From assembly GCA_964368605.1 (NCBI GenBank), contig CAYJBP010000051.1, forward strand, positions 1 to 15,677: 15,677 nucleotides of DNA. The letters are read 5' to 3'. A program made the translations under genes and the position numbers. The stretch is from CAYJBP01 sp964368605 (lineage in GTDB: Bacteria; Bacillota; Dehalobacteriia; UBA4068). Shown one piece after another: positions 7,885 to 15,424 of the stretch (positions are counted from its first letter, which is position 1; each line of letters starts with the position of its first letter). The notes beneath the pieces are model-generated. The model ran no database searches and was not told the DNA's origin. It saw only the letters and a list, made by a program, of their open reading frames with translations.

Positions 7885-8781
7885 TTAACTGTTAATATGA
7901 ATATTAAAACCATGGCCATCTAGCATATTAGCTAATTCGGCCATCTGTTCTTTAGACGGTTCTTCAATGCTATCTAAGGTATAATCCATATGCAATTTTT
8001 GATATTTGCCCTTGGCCATATTATGATAGGGCAATAAGTAAATATCCTTTAGCTTGCAATTTTTGGCTAAAGCGGCCAAAGCCTGCATATTAGCTAAATT
8101 ATCATTAAAGCCGGGAATTACCGGCACCCTTAGCCAAATTTGATTGGGTAAAGCCGCCAATTTTTGCAAATTGGCTATCAATAACTGATTGCTAACCCCG
8201 GTTAAACGTTGATGCTCTTGATCATCTAAATGCTTAAGATCGTATAAGTATAGGTCTGTATAAGCGCTGCTTTTGGCCAAATTATCCCAAGGCACATGGC
8301 CGGATGTATCGACGGTGGTATGAATACCGGCTTGCTTTAAGGAAAGCAATAGCGGCAATACAAAATCGATTTGAATTAAAGGCTCGCCGCCGGATATGGT
8401 AACCCCACCTTTAGAGGTGGCAAAAAAAGGAAAATCCTTTTGCACTAAATCAAAGGCTTCGTCTACTGTCATTAATTTGCCCAGCATGGTTAAGGCCAGG
8501 CTAGGGCATAAATCCGAACATTTAGAGCAGGTGGTACATAGCTTTTTATCGATAATCAATTGCTGATTTTCAAAGCTTAAAGCCTGCTGCGGACATACTT
8601 TTAGGCAATCACCGCAAAAAATACATTTATCGGCCTGCCAAGTTAATAATTGCTCAAAACTTAATCCTTCCGGATTATGACACCAGGCACAACGCAAGGG
8701 GCAACCCTTTAAAAATAGGGTAGTTCTAATCCCCGGGCCATCATGAATCGAAAAGCGTTGTATATTGCTAACAATGGCCAT
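7885..8781 (-). CDS. Glycyl radical enzyme activase (radical SAM, PflA family)
   Basis: This radical SAM enzyme should abstract the H atom from G771 of the adjacent HypD-like protein to install its glycyl radical. Counting from the upstream ATG at 8793, it has the N-terminal DGPGIRTT followed by the SAM-cluster motif C31-PLR-C35-AW-C38, two ferredoxin-type 4Fe-4S motifs (C57xxC60xxC63xxxC67 and C86xxC89xxC92xxxC96) and the SAM-binding GGEP (135-138). The two extra clusters are typical of activases for HypD, glycerol dehydratase and CutC enzymes, and are absent from PflA of pyruvate formate-lyase. I chose the ATG at 8781-8779 (298 aa) because GGAGGAT stands 5 nt before it; the ATG at 8793 (302 aa) has no Shine-Dalgarno. 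It is the first gene of the minus-strand operon, 21 nt before hypD. Often annotated pflE or hypE. Confidence 0.9.
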   Translation of the reverse strand: MAIVSNIQRFSIHDGPGIRTTLFLKGCPLRCAWCHNPEGLSFEQLLTWQADKCIFCGDCLKVCPQQALSFENQQLIIDKKLCTTCSKCSDLCPSLALTMLGKLMTVDEAFDLVQKDFPFFATSKGGVTISGGEPLIQIDFVLPLLLSLKQAGIHTTVDTSGHVPWDNLAKSSAYTDLYLYDLKHLDDQEHQRLTGVSNQLLIANLQKLAALPNQIWLRVPVIPGFNDNLANMQALAALAKNCKLKDIYLLPYHNMAKGKYQKLHMDYTLDSIEEPSKEQMAELANMLDGHGFNIHINS

Positions 8782-8811
8782 ATTATCCTCCATCTTGTTA
8801 ATTATATCTAT

Positions 8812-8839
8812 ATTGTATCATAAAATTTCTGTTTGTAAA
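8812..8839 (-). promoter_or_regulatory. Probable sigma-70 promoter of the activase-hypD operon
   Basis: Read on the minus strand, TTTACA (8839-8834) is followed after 16 nt by TACAAT (8817-8812), preceded by TG one base upstream (extended -10, TGA-TACAAT). It lies about 30 nt before the chosen activase start. No other candidate in the gap is as good for this strand. Confidence 0.55.
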
Positions 8840-8890
8840 TAGCTTATTAGGAATTTTTTTTATTAATCAAAAATATCAATGATAACGGCC

Positions 8891-8909
8891 ACTAAAATGA
8901 TGGTTTAGT
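8891..8909. promoter_or_regulatory. Short dyad in the divergent intergenic region, possible operator
   Basis: ACTAAA (8891-8896) and TTTAGT (8904-8909) form a 6-bp inverted repeat with a 7-nt spacer, midway between the two divergent promoters. This size and position would suit a dimeric regulator, but a 6-bp dyad in AT-rich DNA can arise by chance and there is no regulator gene in view. Confidence 0.2.
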
Positions 8910-8979
8910 TAATTTTAAATAGTAAAGATTTGGCCTGGTTTTGCCTTTATATTTAAACTTTCCTAAATTTTACGACAAA

Positions 8980-9008
8980 TTGACATTTGGCTTAATTTTA
9001 GATATTAT
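8980..9008 (+). promoter_or_regulatory. Strong sigma-70 promoter of mutAB
   Basis: TTGACA (8980-8985) is a perfect -35 box, followed by a 17-nt spacer and TATTAT (9003-9008), one base from the consensus -10. Transcription should begin near 9015, leaving a leader of only about 45 nt. That is too short for a cobalamin riboswitch, so control would be at initiation. The mutA ribosome-binding site AAAGGA (9048-9053) follows. Confidence 0.85.
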
Positions 9009-9061
9009 TAAAGCAGCTAGTTATTAGTATTAGGCCATTAGTTAAAGAAAGGATGTTGTAG

Positions 9062-11071
9062 ATGGAAAAAGATAAAATGCCTTTGGCGCAAGTAGATTTT
9101 TCGGAATTTGCACCGCCAACTTATGAAGAATGGAAAGCCGAAGCAATTGCTTCTTTAAAAGGTGCTCCTTTTGACAAAAAATTATTAACCGATACCTATG
9201 AGGGTATTACTTTAGAGCCGCTTTATACTCCTGAGCATGCTGCCGATTTTGCCCAAAAATCGAGCTTCCCCGGGGCGGATCATTTTTTGCGTGGTAGTAA
9301 AGCCACAGGCTATACCCGTAACCCTTGGTTAGCTGTTCAAAAAATCACTGCCCATAATCTGGAGGAGGCTAATCAGCAATTAAAAGATGATTTGGCCAAA
9401 GGTGGCCAAGCCATTTCTTTTTGCAGCCATGATATTAAGCTAGATACTTTAGCCGATATCAATAAATTATTAGCCGATATCGATATTACCAAGGCTGCTT
9501 TTAATATTGTGCCCGGTGCTAATGCCATGCCTTTAGTGGCCTTGCTTAAGGCTTATTGCCAGCAAAATGCCATTGATAGCCAAAAATTATTTGGCGTAAT
9601 CGGTGCCGATCCGCTATTTTCTTTAGCCATCGAGGGCGAGCTTGAGGCCTCTATCGATTGCTATTATCAGCAAATGGCCGACTTAATTAAGTTTACGGCC
9701 GAGCATATGCCCCAATTAGAAACTATTTATGTTCAAGGTTCGGTTTATCATAATGGTGGTGCCGATGCCGCCACCGAATTAGCCGCCGTGATGGCAACCG
9801 CCATCAGCTATATCGATGCCTTAATCGAAAAAGGTTTGGATATCGATACTATTGCCGGCCAAATTCGCTTCCAATTGCCGATTGGTGCTAATTTCTTTAT
9901 GGAAATTGCCAAAATCCGGGCTGCTCGGATGATTTGGGCGCAGATTATTAAGGCTTATGGCGGTAATGAAAAATCGGCCGCTTTCCATGTATGCGCTACA
10001 ACCTCTTCTTTTACCATGACTGCCTATGATCCTTATGTAAATGTATTGCGTTCTACCACCCAGGCTTTTGCCGGGGTTGTGGCCGGTGCTAATTGCCTAA
10101 GTGTTAAGCCTTTTAATGCTGTTAACGGCAATCCCGATCAGCAAAGCCGCCGTATTGCCCGCAATATTCAAAATATGCTCAAAAGCGAATTTAATTTGCT
10201 AAGCCCCATCGACCCGGCCGGCGGTTCTTGGTATTTAGAAACTTTAACCGGCCAATTGGCCGAAAAAGCCTGGCAAAAAATTCAGGATATCGAAGCCAAA
10301 GGCGGCATGCTTGCCGTTTTAACCGAAGGCAGCTTGCAAGCCGATATCGAGGCCGTATGGCAAAAAAGGCAAAAGAAATTAGCCACCCGTGCCGATAAAG
10401 TGGTGGGTATTAATATGTATGCCAATAATTTAGAAAAGCTGGATTTGGCCTGCACTTGTGGCTGCAATTGCGCTTGCAATCAGGAAGAAGCCGCCGCTAT
10501 CGAAATTAATTTAGATGGCACTATGGCCGATTTAGTGGCAGCTATTGCTAAAGGCATGCCTTTAAGCCAAGCTAGCATTGCTTTGGCTAAAGGTAATAGC
10601 CCCAAAGTAAACCCCATCACCAAGCATCGCTTAACCGAGCAATTCGAAAGCATGCGCCTTAAAACCGAGGCCGCCGAGCAAGATATTACTATTTTCCTAG
10701 CCAATATGGGCCCGGTTAGCCAGCATAAGGCCAGAGCCGATTTTTCGGCCGGCTTTATGGAAGTGGGCGGCTTTAAGGTTATCGGCAATGATGGCTTTGC
10801 CACAGTAGACGAGGCTGCTCAAGCCGCTATTGCTGCCAAGCCCACTGCCGTAGTAATTTGCTCCACCGACGACACTTATCCGGAAATTGTGCCGGCTTTA
10901 ACCAAAGCTATTAAGGCAGCCAATTCTAAAACCGGAGTAATTTTGGCCGGTATGCCGGCCGCCGAATATAAAGATAGCTATTTAGCTGCCGGTTTAGATG
11001 ATTGCATTCATGTAAAGGCCGATTGCTTGGCTGTATTAACCAAAATCCAAAACATGGGAGGGATTGAATAA
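9062..11071 (+). CDS. mutA: Methylmalonyl-CoA mutase, small (beta) subunit
   Basis: This is the non-catalytic partner of MutB in the heterodimeric B12 mutase that interconverts succinyl-CoA and (R)-methylmalonyl-CoA. Residues to about 440 form the TIM-barrel domain, with GANFFMEIAKIRAARMIWAQI and DPAGGSWYLETLTG diagnostic of the family. Residues from about 541 form a B12-domain-like fold that lacks the cobalamin-ligating DxHxxG; its equivalent reads MGPVSQHKARADF, as expected for a small subunit. The linker holds an odd run of alternating cysteines, C464-T-C-G-C-N-C-A-C472. At 669 aa it is slightly longer than I recall for this subunit, partly because of this linker. Start ATG with AAAGGA 8 nt upstream. 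Its stop overlaps the mutB start (TAATG), so the two are translationally coupled. It is the first gene after a near-consensus promoter. Confidence 0.95.
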   Translation: MEKDKMPLAQVDFSEFAPPTYEEWKAEAIASLKGAPFDKKLLTDTYEGITLEPLYTPEHAADFAQKSSFPGADHFLRGSKATGYTRNPWLAVQKITAHNLEEANQQLKDDLAKGGQAISFCSHDIKLDTLADINKLLADIDITKAAFNIVPGANAMPLVALLKAYCQQNAIDSQKLFGVIGADPLFSLAIEGELEASIDCYYQQMADLIKFTAEHMPQLETIYVQGSVYHNGGADAATELAAVMATAISYIDALIEKGLDIDTIAGQIRFQLPIGANFFMEIAKIRAARMIWAQIIKAYGGNEKSAAFHVCATTSSFTMTAYDPYVNVLRSTTQAFAGVVAGANCLSVKPFNAVNGNPDQQSRRIARNIQNMLKSEFNLLSPIDPAGGSWYLETLTGQLAEKAWQKIQDIEAKGGMLAVLTEGSLQADIEAVWQKRQKKLATRADKVVGINMYANNLEKLDLACTCGCNCACNQEEAAAIEINLDGTMADLVAAIAKGMPLSQASIALAKGNSPKVNPITKHRLTEQFESMRLKTEAAEQDITIFLANMGPVSQHKARADFSAGFMEVGGFKVIGNDGFATVDEAAQAAIAAKPTAVVICSTDDTYPEIVPALTKAIKAANSKTGVILAGMPAAEYKDSYLAAGLDDCIHVKADCLAVLTKIQNMGGIE

Positions 11072-13251
11072 TGACTAAAAAACCTGATTTCAGTAAAATT
11101 AATTTTCAAGCGGCCCCTTCCAATCAAATCAGCTATGCTGAGTGGCAGAAGAAAATCGAGGCCGAAAGTGGTCAAAGCCTAGAACAAATGATCAATAAAA
11201 CCATGGAGCAAATTGATGTTAAGGCTTTATATACCGAGGCCGATTATCAGGGCTTAAACCATTTGCCCTATATGGCCGGTTTGCCGCCCTTTTTGCGTGG
11301 CCCTTATCCTTCGATGTATGTAACTCGCCCCTGGACAGTTCGCCAATATGCCGGTTTTTCTACCGCCGAGGAAAGTAATGCTTTTTATCGCCGCAATTTG
11401 GCCGCCGGCCAAAAGGGCTTATCGATTGCTTTCGATTTAGCTACCCATCGCGGTTATGATAGCGATCATCCCCGGGTAATGGGCGATGTTGGTAAGGCCG
11501 GTGTGGCTGTTGATTCGATTCTTGATATGGAAATTTTATTCTCGGGTATTCCCCTTGATCAAATGTCGGTATCGATGACTATGAATGGGGCTGTGCTGCC
11601 GATTATGGCCTTTTATATCTTGGCTGCCGAAGAGCAGGGCGTAGATAAAAAAGTTTTGGCCGGTACTATTCAAAATGATATTTTAAAAGAGTTTATGGTG
11701 CGTAATACCTATATTTATCCGCCGGCAACTTCGATGCGCATTATTGGCGATATCTTTGCCTATACCTCGCAGTATATGCCTAAATTTAATAGCATCAGTA
11801 TTTCCGGCTATCATATGCAAGAGGCCGGCGCTACTGCCGATATCGAAATGGGTTATACCTTAGCCGATGGCTTAGAGTATTTGCGTACAGGTACTGCCGC
11901 CGGTTTAAGCATCGACCAATTTGCACCTCGCTTATCTTTCTTCTGGGGCATTGGTAAAAACTACTTTATGGAAGTTGCCAAAATGCGTGCTGCCAGAATG
12001 CTATGGGCTAAAATTGTTAAGCAATTTGATCCTAAAAGCGCTAAATCGATGGCTTTGCGTACCCATTGCCAAACCTCCGGCTGGAGCTTAACCGAGCAAG
12101 ATCCCTTCAACAATATTTCGCGCACCTGCTTAGAGGCTATGGCTGCAGCTTTAGGGCATACCCAAAGTTTGCATACCAATGCTTTAGACGAGGCTATTGC
12201 CTTGCCTACCGATTTTTCGGCCAGGATTGCCCGTAATACCCAGCTTTATATTCAAGACGAAACCCAAGTCTGCAAAGTGGCCGATCCTTGGGGCGGTTCC
12301 TATTATGTAGAAGCTTTAACCGGCGAATTAATTAAGCGTGGTTGGGCTCATATTCAGGAAATCGAAGCCTTAGGCGGCATGAGCAAGGCTATTGAAACCG
12401 GACTACCCAAAATGCGGATTGAAGAGGCGGCAGCCCGTCGTCAAGCCCATATCGATTCGGATAAAGAAAAGATTGTTGGCTTAAACTATCTACCTTTAGA
12501 TCATGAAGATCCGATTGATATTTTGGATGTAGACAATATGGCCGTGCGTCAAGCCCAGATCGAGCGTTTGGAAAAATTGCGCAATAATCGTGATAATGCC
12601 AAGGTTGAGCATTGCTTAAATGCGATTACCAAATCGGTGGAAAGCGGCGAAGGCAATTTATTGGAATTAGCAGTAGAGGCTGCCCGTGCCCGTGCCTCTT
12701 TGGGCGAGATTTCTGATGCGGTAGAGAAGGTAAGCGGCCGTCATAAGGCTGTTATCCGTTCGATTTCCGGCATTTATTCTTCGGAATTTGCCGATAGCGA
12801 AGTTATTGCCGAAGTACAAAAAATGACCGATGATTTTGCGGCTAAAGAAGGACGTCGCCCCAGGATTATGATTGCTAAGATGGGTCAAGATGGCCATGAC
12901 CGTGGCGCTAAGGTTGTTGCTACCGCCTATGCCGACATGGGCTTTGATGTAGATATGGGGCCTTTATTCCAAACCCCGGAAGAAACTGCCCAAGATGCGG
13001 TAGATAATGATGTACATGTAGTGGCAATGAGCTCTTTAGCAGCCGGTCATAAAACATTATTACCGCAATTGGTGGCCGAGCTTGCCAAGCTTGGTCGGGA
13101 AGATATTATGGTAATTTGTGGCGGCGTTATCCCCGCCCAAGACTATGCTTATCTAAAAGAGCAAGGCGCTGCTGCAATCTTTGGCCCTGGCTCGGTAATC
13201 CCCGTTTGCGCCAAGGAAATTTTAGAGATTTTAAATTCTCGTTTGGCTTAG
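11071..13251 (+). CDS. mutB: Methylmalonyl-CoA mutase, large (alpha, catalytic) subunit
   Basis: MutB holds adenosylcobalamin and the CoA substrate and carries out the radical carbon-skeleton rearrangement used in succinate-propionate metabolism. Residues to about 560 are the substrate-binding TIM barrel, with FLRGPYPSMYVTRPWTVRQY, AFDLATHRGYDSDHPRV, and GYHMQEAGAT containing H248. The C-terminal Rossmann-like B12 domain (about 595-726) has K603-M-G-Q-D607-G-H609-D-R-G, where H609 is the cobalt ligand and K603 and D607 belong to its relay, then MSSLAAGHKTLLP and ICGGVIP. The length of 726 aa matches the Propionibacterium enzyme closely. The ATG shares its A with the mutA stop, and GGGAGGG (11056-11062) precedes it. 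No meaB chaperone or methylmalonyl-CoA epimerase gene follows; a strong terminator comes instead. Confidence 0.97.
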   Translation: MTKKPDFSKINFQAAPSNQISYAEWQKKIEAESGQSLEQMINKTMEQIDVKALYTEADYQGLNHLPYMAGLPPFLRGPYPSMYVTRPWTVRQYAGFSTAEESNAFYRRNLAAGQKGLSIAFDLATHRGYDSDHPRVMGDVGKAGVAVDSILDMEILFSGIPLDQMSVSMTMNGAVLPIMAFYILAAEEQGVDKKVLAGTIQNDILKEFMVRNTYIYPPATSMRIIGDIFAYTSQYMPKFNSISISGYHMQEAGATADIEMGYTLADGLEYLRTGTAAGLSIDQFAPRLSFFWGIGKNYFMEVAKMRAARMLWAKIVKQFDPKSAKSMALRTHCQTSGWSLTEQDPFNNISRTCLEAMAAALGHTQSLHTNALDEAIALPTDFSARIARNTQLYIQDETQVCKVADPWGGSYYVEALTGELIKRGWAHIQEIEALGGMSKAIETGLPKMRIEEAAARRQAHIDSDKEKIVGLNYLPLDHEDPIDILDVDNMAVRQAQIERLEKLRNNRDNAKVEHCLNAITKSVESGEGNLLELAVEAARARASLGEISDAVEKVSGRHKAVIRSISGIYSSEFADSEVIAEVQKMTDDFAAKEGRRPRIMIAKMGQDGHDRGAKVVATAYADMGFDVDMGPLFQTPEETAQDAVDNDVHVVAMSSLAAGHKTLLPQLVAELAKLGREDIMVICGGVIPAQDYAYLKEQGAAAIFGPGSVIPVCAKEILEILNSRLA

Positions 13252-13290
13252 GCTAATTGAAAATAGTTGTTCATCTAAAAACACTTTAGA

Positions 13291-13346
13291 CAAAGAGGCT
13301 GTCGTAAATAGATTTCTATTTGCTACAGTCTCTTTGCTTTTTTTAG
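13291..13346 (+). terminator. Rho-independent terminator of mutAB
   Basis: Arms 13291-13312 and 13315-13336 form a 22-bp stem beginning CAAAGAG and ending CTCTTTG, with two G-T wobbles and one mismatch, closed by TT and followed by CTTTTTTT. It lies 40 nt after the mutB stop. The sequence GGCTGTCGTAAATAG is related to the AAGGTCTGTCGCA stem at 5291, so the same terminator type is reused. A solitary related arm occurs after the terminase gene (15391-15416). Confidence 0.85.
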
Positions 13347-13407
13347 CCTCGGCTTTACTTTCTTTAGCCTCGGGCTTGCTTTCTTAAGCCTCGGCTTTAC
13401 TTATTGT
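13345..13407. repeat. Three 21-bp tandem repeats
   Basis: Three consecutive units start with AGCCTCGG at 13345, 13366 and 13387, each followed by a GCTTTACTT- or GCTTGCTT-type pyrimidine-rich stretch. Units differ by a few bases. They lie between the mutAB terminator and the left inverted arm of the terminase unit. The window's right end (about 15640-15677) is similarly rich in AAGCAAAGC motifs, which on the opposite strand read GCTTTGCTT, so both arms may be capped by related repeats. Confidence 0.75.
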
Positions 13408-13421
13408 TTGGTTGGCTTAGG

Positions 13422-13632
13422 GCACTTCATTTTTATTTGCGCAGCAAATAAAAATAGCAGCTTTCTTTCAATTTTATCAATTCGATTCTACCTTCTGCTG
13501 CTTTTTAGGCTTTCTTGCTTATCTTTATTGCTCTATTATTTTATAATTGAAAGAAAATAAGATCAAAAGATTAAGGTCAAAAGATTAAGACCTTTGCTTT
13601 TTGTAAAAAGCAAAAGCAAAAACTTTTAGAAT
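13422..13632. repeat. Left inverted-repeat arm flanking the terminase gene
   Basis: This 211-bp stretch recurs in reverse complement at 15425-15622. From 13422 to 13555 the two arms agree over 134 bp with one mismatch (T at 13504). The inner part is less conserved but still clearly related up to CAAAAACTTTTAGAAT. Within it lie a perfect hairpin (arms 13429-13440 and 13444-13455, loop GCA), a pair TTTCTTTCAATT (13462-13473)/AATTGAAAGAAA (13545-13556), a 14-bp tandem duplication (TCAAAAGATTAAGG) and a hairpin TTTGCTTTTT-GT-AAAAAGCAAA (13593-13614). Together with the terminator and tandem repeats it fills most of the 460-bp gap between mutB and the terminase gene. Confidence 0.95.
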
Positions 13633-13711
13633 TTTTTGTATTAATATAGGCAGATTTTGATACATGTTTTATGCTATGCTCAATTTGATTGAATTTTAAG
13701 GGGGTATAGCT

Positions 13712-15388
13712 ATGGAACAATTATGGCATAGTCAATTAAGTGGGCAATTAAGCCCTGCTGCTATCAATGAGGCTCATAAATTAATCGCCGATCCATTACT
13801 TTTTATTGCCAGGGTTTTAAAAATACAGGATAAAGCCGGTCAGATTATCCCTTTGCAATTTAATGCTGCTCAATTAGCCATGCATCAGGAAATAGAACGT
13901 CAGCGAGCCGCTGCTCAGCCTATTCGTTTGATGATTCTTAAAGCGCGGCAAATGGGTTTTTCTACCGCCATTTCCGGCCAGTTTTATTATCATACTGCAA
14001 CTAAGGCCAATCGTAATGCTGCCATTATCGCCCATAAATCAGAGGCTTCGGCCAATATTTTTCTTAAGCAAAAACTGTTTTGGGAATTATCGCCACCTGC
14101 TTTACGGCCGCAGGCTCGCTATGCCAATAGCCGCGAAATGGTTTTCGAAATGCCTGCCATTGCCAGTTCGCAAGGGCAAAACAGTGCCGGTTTGCGTTCG
14201 GCAATTAGGGTAGAAACCGCCGGTAGCAAAGATGCCTTACGCTCGGCCACTATTCATTATCTGCATTGTTCGGAAGTAGCCTTTTGGCCTTTTCCGCAGG
14301 AAACAATGACCTCTGTTTTGCAAACCGTACCCCATTTGCCCGAAACAATGGTTATTTTAGAAAGCACCGCCGGTGGTATCGGCGGCTATTTTTATGAGGA
14401 ATGGCAGCGTGCTTGCCAGGGTAATAGCGAATTTATGCCCCTGTTTTTCCCTTGGTTTGCCCATGATGCTTATCGCCTGCCCTTAACCGAAAAACTACGG
14501 TTAAGCAGCAAAGAAAAAGAGCTTAGGCGTCGCTTTAATTTGGATTATGAGCAAATCAATTGGCGCCGTTGGTGTATTAAGGCCAATTGCGGCGGCAATG
14601 TAGATATTTTTAATCAAGAATACCCTGCCGCCGCCGAAGAAGCTTTTGCCGCCTCGGGTCGGCCTGTTTTTGCCATTTCGGCCTTAGATATGGCCTGGCA
14701 TAATGCCCCCATCAGTTTGGCTTGGGGCAGGGTTATCGAGGCCGATGGACGGGTTGAATTTAGGGAAGGTGGGGGCGACTTTTTAAAAATTTGGCAGTAT
14801 CCGGTAGAGAATGAGCAGTACATTATCGGCATTGATGTAGCCGAAGGTAAAATTAATGGTGATTATTCGGTGATGAGCGTTATCAACCGCAAAAATGGTG
14901 AGCAGGTGGCCGAATGGCATGGCCATATCGACCCGGATTTACTGGGTGAGGAGGCCTGTTTGCTTGGCCGCTATTATAATCGGGCCTTGCTAATCCCCGA
15001 AATTAATAATCATGGCATAGCCACTGTGCAGGCTATACGGCGTTTAAATTATGGCCTACTTTGGAAAAGACGTACTATTGCCAAGGATAATAATTATAGT
15101 CTGGGCGAATACGGTTTTCGTACCGATATGCGCAGTAAGCCCTTGATTATCAATCAGCTGGCAGCATTTATCCGTGAGGATGCCGGCCGAATCAAAAGTA
15201 AGGCCACCTTGCAGGAATGTATGAGCTATGCCTATCAGGAAAACGGCTCAACCAATGCCCGAGCCGGCTGTTATGATGATCGGGTAATGGCCTTGGCACT
15301 GGCCATTTATGCTATAAGCGAGCATCCTTTTGATGATAAACCATTAACAGATATTTATCAACCGGGTAATAAAACAACTGGTTATTAG
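13712..15388 (+). CDS. terL: Orphan phage-type terminase large subunit (ATPase + RNase H-like nuclease)
   Basis: Terminase large subunits are the DNA-packaging motors of tailed phages: an ATPase translocates DNA and a C-terminal RNase H-fold nuclease cuts it. The ATPase shows a variant Walker A K77-ARQ-M-G82-F-S-T85, Walker B IHYLHCSE188 and a coupling motif ILESTA (215-220). The nuclease has the acidic triad D375 (IIGIDVAEG), E430 (LIPE) and D522/D523 (YDDRVMALALA). The length of 558 aa is full size, with no stop or frameshift. Start ATG with AAGGGGG 7 nt upstream. No small terminase, portal or capsid gene adjoins it: host genes precede it and the window ends in its right inverted arm. The codon style resembles the neighbours, which suggests long residence. 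It may be a domesticated terminase, a mobile unit or a prophage relic; the protein family call is firm and the role unknown. Confidence 0.88.
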   Translation: MEQLWHSQLSGQLSPAAINEAHKLIADPLLFIARVLKIQDKAGQIIPLQFNAAQLAMHQEIERQRAAAQPIRLMILKARQMGFSTAISGQFYYHTATKANRNAAIIAHKSEASANIFLKQKLFWELSPPALRPQARYANSREMVFEMPAIASSQGQNSAGLRSAIRVETAGSKDALRSATIHYLHCSEVAFWPFPQETMTSVLQTVPHLPETMVILESTAGGIGGYFYEEWQRACQGNSEFMPLFFPWFAHDAYRLPLTEKLRLSSKEKELRRRFNLDYEQINWRRWCIKANCGGNVDIFNQEYPAAAEEAFAASGRPVFAISALDMAWHNAPISLAWGRVIEADGRVEFREGGGDFLKIWQYPVENEQYIIGIDVAEGKINGDYSVMSVINRKNGEQVAEWHGHIDPDLLGEEACLLGRYYNRALLIPEINNHGIATVQAIRRLNYGLLWKRRTIAKDNNYSLGEYGFRTDMRSKPLIINQLAAFIREDAGRIKSKATLQECMSYAYQENGSTNARAGCYDDRVMALALAIYAISEHPFDDKPLTDIYQPGNKTTGY

Positions 15389-15390
15389 CA

Positions 15391-15416
15391 TAAAGGAACT
15401 GTGGCAAATAGAAAAC
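15391..15416 (+). other. Solitary terminator-like arm after the terminase gene
   Basis: AAAGGAACTGTGGCAAATAG, a few bases after the terminase stop, resembles the left arm of the mutAB terminator; its complement matches the right arm there with a few changes. No matching second arm or T-run follows, so it cannot form that terminator. It may be a remnant cut by rearrangement or insertion of the right inverted arm. Confidence 0.45.
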
Positions 15417-15424
15417 CTAATAAT

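Noticed and set aside
8860..8885. FNR-like site near ATCAAAAATATCAA
   Set aside because: The half-sites are direct repeats rather than the TTGAT-N4-ATCAA inverted repeat, so this is AT-rich coincidence.
8794..9061. Cobalamin riboswitch upstream of mutAB
   Set aside because: The promoter sits so close that the leader is only about 45 nt, and no B12-box-like sequence was seen.
13345..13632. CRISPR array
   Set aside because: The tandem units are contiguous with no spacers, there are only three, and no cas genes are present.
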